In this document: positions 55,918 to 64,000 of the stretch, in pieces | Numbering within the stretch: position 1 is the stretch's first letter | Layout of the letters: each line of letters opens with the position of its first letter | Assembly: GCA_025526915.1 (NCBI GenBank) | Contig: JAHLKH010000148.1 | Span: forward strand, 1 to 64,000 | Origin: Entophlyctis helioformis | Taxonomy: Eukaryota > Chytridiomycota > Chytridiomycetes > Chytridiales > Chytriomycetaceae | Reading direction: 5' to 3' | DNA: 64,000 nt | Translations under genes and position numbers: made by a program | The notes under the pieces: model-generated | Seen by the model: the letters and a program-made list of their open reading frames with translations, nothing else | Database searches by the model: none | What the model was told of the DNA's origin: nothing

Positions 55918-56755
55918 GGGAGGGAAGCGGTGTATGTGCACGGGCGGGGACGCTATGGACAGGGGCTATGTGCACAGGCGGGCTGGAGGGCGACGAGGGC
56001 TTGGATGGGCAGCCGGCAAGAAGGCGGCGGCAGCAGCCCTTTTGAATGATCCCCGCGCGGCGATGTCCGGCGTGGATGTTTGTTTGTTTGCGTCGGCGGC
56101 CGTGTCTGTGTCAGGCGCCGACGCCCAAAACGACACATGCAGGTGCCACTCACCCGTGCCAATCGGAGGCGTCCGACGCGCGTTGTGTGATTCATCGACC
56201 TGGGCGGGTGGCTGGATTTCCCCGCACACGAGTTTCATGTCGGGGCCGGCCGACGCTGCATGAGCCTATTTTGGGCAGCATCCGCGGATGACACTGCCCC
56301 GACTGTCCGACACCGACGCCGAGTCGTCGAATCGCGATGGGCGGCGGATGAGATGCAGTAGATGCTTGGGATCATGCCAGATGGACGGTGCAGTGACGGG
56401 AATTGCAGTGCGACGGCTGGCGGCCATATTGGGCTCTTCTTGGTCAAGACACGTAAATGGCAAGCACGACGCTTCCCCACTTGCGTCCACCCATCGCCCT
56501 GCTGTCTTTGGCTTACAGGCGGATCACGGATCATCAATGCTGCGACGATCTGTGACATCAGACTGGATCTCAACAGGCGGCGTTGGAATGCCTGGTGCAT
56601 ACCATCCGAGTCGCCTATTTTCGCTACTTGGCCGTTACAACGCTGCTTCAAAGCAATGCAAGACTTGCTCAGACCCGCCTCCCTCAAAGCCACACTATCC
56701 AAACAGGTCAAGTGTCTTGTAATGAACACTATATTATGCGACATGTAGAAGGTGA
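55918..56755. other. 838-bp region without a recognised gene
   Basis: Upstream of the serine-rich gene (minus) and downstream of the dehydrogenase stop (minus). Base composition falls below its surroundings toward 56400-56740. Short frames exist on both strands, up to 190 codons, without domain or splice logic. It includes the likely promoter of 54958-55917. Confidence 0.45.
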
Positions 56756-57690
56756 TCACAGGCCCCAGGTCCAGTCGCTGCGGTACTGCTTCTGGAGAAT
56801 CTCCTGCGTCCACTCCCAGGTCTTGGCAGCAAGCATCTTGTCGCTGGCAGCCGCGTTGGGCTGTGCGACCGACGCCGTGCCAGCAAACGGCACAAAGTAG
56901 CGGCCACGGAGCTGCTTCTCCTCAATGCTCGGGTGCGCAGCCACGTAGATCTGCGTGAGCGCTCCCTTCTCGGGCGAGATCATCACCAATCGGCTGACCT
57001 TGGCCTTGGGCGAGTCGCGGAAGTCGCTGTTGTCGATGCGGTTGAACAGGTCGGTGCGGACCACGCCGGGGTGCAGGCAGTTGACGTAGATGCCGGACAC
57101 GCCGGCGCCTCGAGGTGCTTCTGCAGCGACGTCGTAAAGTGGATGTTGGCCATCTTGGTCTCGCCATACCGCATCTCCTCGACATACGCGGTCTGGTTGT
57201 TGAGGTCGTCGTAATGGATGCCGTCTGCAAATGTCTGCTCGTGCGCAAAGCTCGACAGGTTGACGATGCGCGACGTCGCCGCCTTCTTGAGTGCCGGCAG
57301 CAGACGCATGGTGAACACGACGGTCGCAAAGTGGTTCGTGGCAAACTGCGACTCGATGCCCTGCTTGGACAGCAGCCACTCGCCGTGCATGATGCCGGCA
57401 TTGTTGACGAGGATGTCGAGAGCCAGACCGCGAGCAAGGAACTCATCGGCAGCACCTCGACCGAGACGAGGTCCATCGAGTCGGCAACGAGCAGCTCGAC
57501 CTTGGCGTTGCCGGTCGCCGCCTTGATCTCGTCAACGACCTTGCCGGTCTTGACGGCCGAGCGGCCAACACAGAAGACGTGTGCACCATTGCGGGCGAGC
57601 TCGAGCGCCGTGATCTTGCCAAGGCCGGCCGAGGCACCGTCACAATGACCACCTTGCCTCGAGCGACGGCAGCTTGTCGGCAGACCACAT
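56756..57690 (-). CDS. Short-chain dehydrogenase/reductase (retinol-dehydrogenase-like), with four apparent frameshifts
   Basis: All elements of a classical SDR are present in order on the minus strand: start MWSADKLPSLE (57690), GKVVIVT/GASAGLGKITALELARNG (cofactor-binding TGxxxGxG) and LALDILVNNAGIMHGEWLLS (NNAG). RIVNLSSFAHEQTFADGI supplies the catalytic serine and RYGETKMANIHFTTSLQKHL the YxxxK. GVSGIYVNCLHPGVVRTDLF and the C-terminus WTQEILQKQYRSDWTWGL follow. To read them together the frame must gain one base near 57665, 57640, 57448 and 57107. Each is a single missing base, two of them in the context CTCGAGGC. The NAD(P)-dependent reaction and substrate cannot be told. No introns apparent. 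Confidence 0.8.
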
Positions 57691-57776
57691 GGCGGGAGCT
57701 GCTGGAAGAGAAGCGAGAGGACAGTCATTGCGGCGCTGGTTGGAGTGGTTGGTGCGGGGTTGGACGGAAGGCTGGG

Positions 57777-57783
57777 TTTTATA
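57777..57783 (-). promoter_or_regulatory. TATA-box candidate for the dehydrogenase
   Basis: TATAAAA on the minus strand, about 87 bp upstream of the ATG at 57690, in the 292-bp spacer before the FHIP-like gene. It is the best TATA match in the window. Confidence 0.55.
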
Positions 57784-57982
57784 CCCGGTCGGTGAAACGC
57801 GGCGCCCCATTGGCCGCAGCGGATCGTGTTTCGAAAATGCCATTTTTCCGCGACACCCACCAGCTGTCGGACGGACCTTGGATCGGACGACGGACCCCGG
57901 GGGCAACGACACAGACAACTGATAAATGTTCATTTGTATGATGATGTTGTTGGCCATGAAGAACAGATCGAGTCACATTGGT

Positions 57983-60756
57983 TCAGGCAACAGACGCAGC
58001 AGCCATCTCGAGTCCACCGCGCGTCATGAGCGTGGCGACCAGCTCCTTTATAAACTCGTGCAGCACAACCACGTTGCGCAAAAACACAGCGTCCTCGTCA
58101 AAGTCAGGTCCTGTGCGCCTCCGCGTCCAAGGCGCTGCTCGTGTTGCCTCCATTCGTCCGACTGTCCTTCGCCGCCGCTGCCGGCCGCCACTCATCAGCA
58201 TCTGCTGCGTGTACTCGAGGCGTTGGTCAAACCGATCGATGCGCACACGCCGCTCCTCGACTTGCTTGAGCACTTCAGCAGCACGTAGTAGAAAGGCGGC
58301 GCAATCGTCTCGTCGTCGTCGGCAGGCTCGTCTCCCTCCACGACGCTTGCATACAACGCAGGGTACGGCGACAGCACAATCTGTGGAGCACGCCCGTGAG
58401 CGCCACGTTAATGTCCATGGAGTGGTCGAAAAAGTTGCCCAGCTTGCGCATCAGCTTGGAGAGCGTCGCGTCGCCGCGCAGATGACGCACACTGCGTCAA
58501 ACGACTCCTTGGATGGCTGTGCAGCAGCAGCGCCGGCTGCTCGACGGCGCCGTTGGATCCAGCAGCGACTCCATGGATGAGACTCTTGTCCTCAAAGTTG
58601 CCGCTGTTGATCGAGTATGCCCGCGAGATGCTGTTGACCGGGCCGTGGATCAAGCCATGCATGCTCCAAGTGCTCGTGTGTCCGTTGCCACGGGAGCGAC
58701 TGCCGCGGATGGAAGGGTCAACCGGGGTGGGGCTGAGGGCCTCATCGCTGCCACTGCGGGCTAGAGACTCGTTCGTGCGGAACACCTTGGCCATATCGAC
58801 AGGCTCGCTCTGCACGCCCAACCTCATCATGACAAAGTTGGCATGCGCATCCTGGATGTATGCGGCGAGCGACGCGCGGTTGAAAAGGTCGGCCTGCGGC
58901 GGCATGCCTCCAGTGGCAAAGCTCAGCCAAGGCGGCTGGTCGGCAGACGCCGAGACCGAGGGCACCGTCGACACATCGACATCTTCGGGCATCAGCTCAA
59001 AGTACTTGGAGATGAGCGTCAGATGGTTCTGCATATCAGCATCTGCCTCGCCGGAAGACAGTGCCTTGCTCGCCAGCGGGTCCTTGGGCATGCGCTCAAA
59101 CAAGAGCGGGAATGCCGTCCGTGTGTGCTTACACATGAGCACATACAGCAGACGCAGCGTGGTGGTCACGACTTCCTCGGAAAGCGAGTTGAGCTTGGGA
59201 AGAAGCACTTCGCGGACAGACAGCGACATGTCGGGCTCCTGGCTCTTGCTCTCGCGGGGTGCCTTGGACGCATCAGGCAGATCGTCGGCGCCGTCGGTGT
59301 CGGCCGAGCTGGATGCTTGGGCATCGCCACCAAGAAGCGTCTTGACAAGACAGTCAGACAGACGCGGCTCGTAGATGGCATTGGCCACATCGAGCAGGTA
59401 GCGCAGCGTGGTAAGCGCCGATCCGTCAAAGTCAGAGCCACTGTTGATGGACGCCACGAGCACATTGCCAAAGAAGATGGTGCGAGCGCTGTCGATGATG
59501 CTGGCAGAAATGCGGGGGCTCTGGCACTTGACGAGAATGCCTTGCAGAAAGTCAATAAAGTTGACAAACGACTTCCGGTCCAGCGCAAAGATGCGGCGGG
59601 CATACGCAGCGCGCTCCTGGGTGCGGTACGAGCGGTTGTCGAGATCGGGCATGACAGGCGGCAGCTGGGCAAACAGGCCGCTCAGGCCAGCCACCAGCTC
59701 GAGCGTGTAGTTCTTGCTCATGATAAACTCTTCCAGATCGCTGCCCTCGGATGCGAGATCAAACAGGATGCGACAGGCCGTGCGGGCACGATCGCCGTTC
59801 TCGCCTCGGTTGATGAGGTACTTCATGACATGGTCGAGCATGCTGAACGAGAAGGACGTTGTGGCGGTGCTGTCTCTCGGGCCGGTGCCAGAGGCATCGG
59901 GTGTGCTCTTGGGAGCGACGCTTGTGGCGTCTATAAAGAGCGGCAGCAGCTCTGGCGCCGACTCGATCTTGGTGCACAGGTTGACTTCGAGCTCCAGGAG
60001 GGCAGCATGGAAGAGCGGCTCCTTGGACTGCAGACAGCGCTGGATGAGCTTGACGATGGGACGGTGCACGGCATGGCTCGACAGGAAGCGAGGCTGGATG
60101 AGCACCACGACGTTGGAGGTGAAGCTGATGACTTGGGTGTGGTACCCAACAGGCACATCGTTTTCAGAGAGCGCTACGAGATGGCCGAGGATGTCGTCGT
60201 TGAAGAACAGCTCGGTGGCAGCGCCAGTGTCCTGCAGGTCGGGCAAGGGCAGCCGGTGCAGCCACGGTCGGCCACGGTCGTCCAAGGTCAGCGCACTGCA
60301 TGGTTCACACACACAGCCAAGCACGCCGGCGGGCCAAGTCAGGCTGCGCTCACCGTGGCGTTGCTGGTGGCCTGTTCCTTGACCAGCACATCGATGATGG
60401 CCGACAGGCAGCCGGGGATGCGGGTGCGCTCAATGGACGATGCCCACTGCGACTCGGACTTGGACTCGTGCAGGATGGTCTCCCAGCTGCTTTTGAACTG
60501 CGCTCTCGACCGCAGCCTAGTGTCAGCGCCATCGACCGCCTGCTCATCCATCGCTCACCAGCCAGGCGTTGCTTGTCGCGCTTTGGAGCTTCAGAGCGGC
60601 GGCCGTCCAGCCGTCCAGCCGCCTAGCTGTCAAGCCATGGAGAGCGGCAGAGAAACGCACCTTGGACAGCAGGTCCGCGGGTGTCGAGCGGGCGCCGACA
60701 AGGCCCAGGTTGGCACCCAGCTTCCTCAGATTGAAGCCTGCGAACAGCTCGTCCAT
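57983..60756 (-). CDS. FHIP/FAM160-family (Hook-interacting) protein, with frameshifts near the 3' end
   Basis: Exons: 60661-60756, 60354-60539 and 57983-60231. The start is MDELFAGFNLRKLGANLGLV. Family features include AQFKSSWETILHESKS, FFNDDILGHLVALSENDVPV and GYHTQVISFTSNVVVLIQPR. HRPIVKLIQRCLQSKEPLFH, ARTACRILFDLASEGSDLEE and FVNFIDFLQGILVKCQSPRI also fit. The C-terminal block contains FFDHSMDINVALTGVLHR and ETIAPPFYYVLLK. FHIP proteins join Hook and FTS to link dynein to endosomes, which in fungi drives early-endosome movement. In the last 600 bp the frame changes four times (near 58530, 58490, 58385 and 58278), each as one missing base. Divergent from the RhoGEF gene with 101 bp between starts. 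Confidence 0.75.
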
Positions 60757-60857
60757 ATGTGGGAATCGACTGTGCAGGTAAGTCGACTGTGCGGGTAAGT
60801 GTGGGCGAAATCTCGGATCAACAACGGACCTACCCACACTGTAAAATAGACCCAAAC
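60757..60857. promoter_or_regulatory. 101-bp bidirectional promoter region
   Basis: Between the FHIP-like ATG (60756, minus) and the RhoGEF ATG (60858, plus). Contains the inverted pair GTGTGGGTA/TACCCACAC around 60797-60840 and a TGTAAAATAG stretch ~20 bp before the plus-strand ATG. Confidence 0.45.
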
Positions 60858-63800
60858 ATGTCCAATGCCCACCCGCGCACAGGCACAGGCACAGGCACAG
60901 GCACTGGCACTGGCACGGGTACAGGCACTGCGCAACCACCTGGATCGGCTGCATCGGCCGATCTCGATCCTGCTGCGGTCCCAAAGCACCGCAGAATGAA
61001 GTCTTGGGGCACGCCGTCGTCATCGTCTGCACAGCTGGTGCCGGCCGTCGCCCCGGCATCTGGCCACTCAAAGCCAGCCATATCAACATCTGTCTACACC
61101 AATATAACCAGCAACAGTGCCAGCAACGCTGCTTCTCCAGGCGCAATGCCTTCCCCAACAGAAAGCAGACCCCAGCGCAACTTCCGCACCAGCCTCACAG
61201 GCCTCACCAGCTTGGGCATCTCCATCCTCGGCAGCAGCAGCATAACTGCCAGTGGAAACGCCGGCACATACAGCAGCAGTCCAGTGCCCTCCGAGTCGCA
61301 ATCGCCCGCCGCTTCCTCGCCACTCATGCCCCGATCGTCCTACTTTTCATCCGACGCGTCGCCAACCTCGCTGACAGCGGCTGCCATAAGCGCCAGTGGC
61401 AGCTCCACGCCACCGCTTTCGGCCGGCGGTCATGGCCATGGAAGTGGCCATAGTCATGGCAGTGGAAGCGGAAGCGGTGGCGTGGGTCCTCTGCGCCACT
61501 TGACCTTGTCGCACCACCACGCTCGATCCAAGAGCGGTACAGCCGGCTTAGGCGATGCAGCAGCGACCTCGTCGTCGTCATCCATCAGAGCGCGAGTGGT
61601 GGCTGCAAACATCGGCGCTCATGCTCCCGCCCAAGTATTGTCGCCGGAATCACCAGCTGTTGGCCATGCACGGACTCCGACAGCGCCTGGTGGCGTGCTG
61701 GCGCATGAAAAGTGGCATGTCATCGACGACAGTAAAGGCATCGATCTCGACTCCGCGGCTGAGATCTGGCCTGGAAGGATCGAGCAGGCCGATGCACCGT
61801 CGCCAGCCGCTCCAACCCCCACCAGCGCTCTCACATCGGCCGTATCGCCTGCGCTGCTCTCTTCAAGCAACACTCAAGCCGCACCAATCCGGCGGTTTTT
61901 GCTGGACTTCGAGCAGCTTCCAAAGGCAGAGATCAAGCGGCAGGAGGTCATTCACGAGATCATCACAACAGAGGCCGAGTACGTTCGTGATCTCAAGATC
62001 ATCCTCGACGTAAGTGCGCGCATGATCTCTTCCGACTGCGCTTTGGCTGGCCGTTCACATCCCAGCTCGGCATTGCACATCAACAGCTTTTCCAAAGGGG
62101 CATGCGGCAAAAGAAGCTTGTCCCAGATGATGGGCTGCAAACCATCTTTTCAAACACCGACGCACTTCTGGAGCTCAACCAGGTAAGTTGTCGTTGCCAG
62201 CCACCAGTATCGTGGCTCACGCCATCCTGCCGAGCCAACAGAAGTTTCTGCAGAAGCTGCGAGACCGCAGATCACACGACTTTGGCATCGTTCAAGACAT
62301 GGGCGATATCTTTGTTGAGATGGTGTGTGCACGTTGTTGGCCTTGCATGTGTCCGTGCATGCGGTGTGGCTGATCTGGTACTGCAATCGCCAGGCAGAAG
62401 AGTTCAAGATCTACAATGTGTTCTGTGCGAACCATCCAGCAGCAATCGAGTACATCCAGTCACTCAAGTCCAACGAGTTTCTGACGTTCCTGCAAGCAAG
62501 TGATTGTGCATATCCACTGGAAACACGAGTGCGCGTCCATACTAACACGCCACTGGCAGTATTGTACATTGAGGCCAGAGTGTCGTGGAATGGACATTGG
62601 CTCGTTTCTGCTGAAGCCAATCCAGAGAATCTGCAAGTATCCGCTGCTGCTCAGAGAGCTATCCAAGCATACCCACGAGCGGCACACAGACTATCTGTCG
62701 CTCCAGGCGGCATCCCAGGCCATTTCGGATGTTGTCAACTACGTCAACGAGATGCGGCGGCAGGTGGAGAACCGCCAGCGAGTAGACATTGCCCTTGCTC
62801 GTCTCGAGTTCAACGATGTGCGCCATGCTTGCCTGTGCTGACAGCTGCTTTCAGCCGTGGTTGGCCAAGCTAACGTGTTGGTGCGATCCCCGCATGGACA
62901 GACATTGATTCTTCCCCGAAACCCGGACCGCACACTGGTCTGCGAGGGATTCCTGCTCAAGCCGACTCCAGGAACAGGCTCAAAAGCCAGTGCGATGAAG
63001 ATGAAGATGATTGCAGCAGCCACGTCACAGCAGCGATGGTGTGTCCTGTTCCGTGACTGTCTGGTCATTGCGAAGCCGTCTCTCTTTTCGTCAGCAACCT
63101 CTCGCGCCATGGTCAATGCAATCTACTCCATCTGGTCCATCTCCATCTCCAACGTCCAGGACACGGACCGTAAGTCTGCCATGCCATCAACACTATTTTG
63201 CAGCATTTCTCTCATTCACATGGATCGGACGGACAGGTCTCAAGCACGCGTTTGATGTCAACATTGACGGCAAGAAACAGCTCCTGCTTGCAGCATCGTC
63301 TGAAAAAGAAAAGCGGGTTTGGGTCAATGGGTTCGCTCTGGCACTCGAGGAAACCACAAAGATGCTGGCGCAGAGACACACGGATGCTGTACCAGCAGAT
63401 GTCCCCAGGTGCAGCGTGCCGTGTCTGCCACAGAAAGTGATCCAGATGAGGGCGACTCTTCAAGAAGCATGGCAAGCATGGGAGGTGGACTAGGGCCGCT
63501 CAAAGAAGTCGAAGGTGAGTGCACTTGCTTCGGCCACTTGCAGCATCTGCTAACTGTCGTGAATGTCTGCAGACCCAAACGGCGACACCAGCAGCTCAAG
63601 ACAAAAAGCCAGCAGCAGCAGCAGCACCAAGGGTCGCGACAAGCCAGGAACACCAGAGGCAAAGCGACACACCACATCGCCACATCCCAAGCGGCTGATG
63701 ATCTACGACAGTCGGTCTCGGATCGACAATGTCAGGGCACACGACAGCCATGCCGATGACGACGGCCTTAACTTGAGCCAGTCCCTCCCCAAAGATTATG

Positions 63801-64000
63801 GATCCAACATGTCGCTAAGCAGGCTCGCTGCCGACGACGACCGATCTCATGACGATTCGATCCTGCTTACAAGTCTGGCCGGTGGCGCGGCTTCGGTCGG
63901 ACTCGGCCTGTCACGGCCATTGACACGGAGTCAGTCGACCATGCTGATGCTGCGAGACGATGATCCGTCAGAGTTGAAGCAAATCGGTGCAGGTCACGCA
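60858..64000 (+). CDS. Rho guanine-nucleotide exchange factor (DH-PH), 3' partial
   Basis: Exons: 60858-62009, 62087-62182, 62242-62322, 62394-62495, 62560-62817, 62902-63169, 63237-63514, and 63573 to the window end. A serine-rich N-terminus begins with eight or more GT dipeptides. The DH domain runs from LPKAEIKRQEVIHEIITTEA through SLKSNEFLTFLQ and YCTLRPECRGMDIGSFLLKP to IQRICKYPLLLRELSKHTHE. The PH domain runs from RTLVCEGFLLK to KRVWVNGFALALEETTK. The intron 62496-62559 has a GC donor. In the seventh exon a C4 run near 63408 must be C5 to continue into SATESDPDEGDSSRSMASMG. DH-PH proteins activate Rho-type GTPases at the cell cortex; the specific GTPase is unknown. Confidence 0.88.

Noticed and set aside
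56288..56722. 144-codon plus-strand frame in the 838-bp gap
   Set aside because: No domain, no splice sites or promoter, and several equally long frames overlap it on both strands.
58843..60798. 651-codon open frame on the plus strand
   Set aside because: It is the antisense of the FHIP-like gene. The minus strand carries conserved family blocks and splice sites, while this frame has an arginine/glycine-rich shadow composition common in high-GC DNA.
62818..62844. A 27-nt intron in the RhoGEF
   Set aside because: It would keep frame, but a 62818-62901 intron (84 nt, with a GCTAACG branch site) also keeps frame and matches the usual intron size.

Overview
The window is GC-rich eukaryotic nuclear DNA from a gene-dense fungus. 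Introns are mostly 50-130 nt, start with GTRNGT and carry a CTGAC-like branch site just upstream of the AG. Gene content (DUF4246, M36 fungalysin, a Pho80-type cyclin-like protein, and a CEP162-like coiled-coil protein expected only in organisms with a flagellum) points to a zoosporic fungus. The ankyrin/F-box-like family and base composition resemble Rhizophydiales chytrids such as Polyrhizophydium; that placement is inference, not measured.

Layout. 1-3611: 3' part of an ATAD5/Elg1 clamp unloader (+). 3702-6363: membrane-anchored ZZ zinc-finger/EF-hand protein (-). 6405-8037: unknown protein with a perfect PIP box (+). 8058-11783: ARM-like region fused to DUF4246 (+). 11977-12596: HYPK (+). 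12874-13616: DUF427 (-). 14387-15778: cyclin-like (+). 16085-18808: multipass membrane protein, weakly GT2/chitin-synthase-like (+). 18964-21358: F-box/LRR (+). 21465-22670: 20S proteasome alpha-2 (-). 22876-27888: SMC6 with 18 exons (+). 28020-29657: gamma-glutamyl phosphate reductase (+). 30567-34432: class C GPCR whose ectodomain is an ABC-type solute-binding protein (+). 34542-43870: a young repeat region with two ankyrin genes, two copies of tRNA-Ile(AAT), and non-LTR retrotransposon fragments, one with a 15-bp target-site duplication and poly-A. These surround an mS34-like mitoribosomal gene and an AAAP amino-acid transporter. 44034-45976: fungalysin (+). 46034-46691: PLGRKT-like (+). 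46910-48399: PAF1 (+). 48612-49123: RPB10 (+). 49225-54862: CEP162-like (-). 54958-55917: low-complexity protein (-). 56756-57690: short-chain dehydrogenase (-). 57983-60756: FHIP/FAM160-type protein (-). 60858-64000: DH-PH RhoGEF, running off the end (+).

Most genes are housekeeping and are not functionally grouped. Genome-stability genes are nonetheless frequent (ATAD5, the PIP-box protein, SMC6), as are RNA polymerase II genes (PAF1, RPB10). Several gene pairs are divergent with very short intergenic regions (41, 101 and 205 bp).

Reliability. Exon joins were deduced by hand from splice motifs, reading-frame continuity and family similarity. In at least six genes the frame changes by one base inside otherwise intact, conserved coding sequence. 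Nearly all are apparent single-base losses, often in short G or C runs. I read these mainly as residual base-call deletions, although degeneration cannot be excluded from sequence alone.
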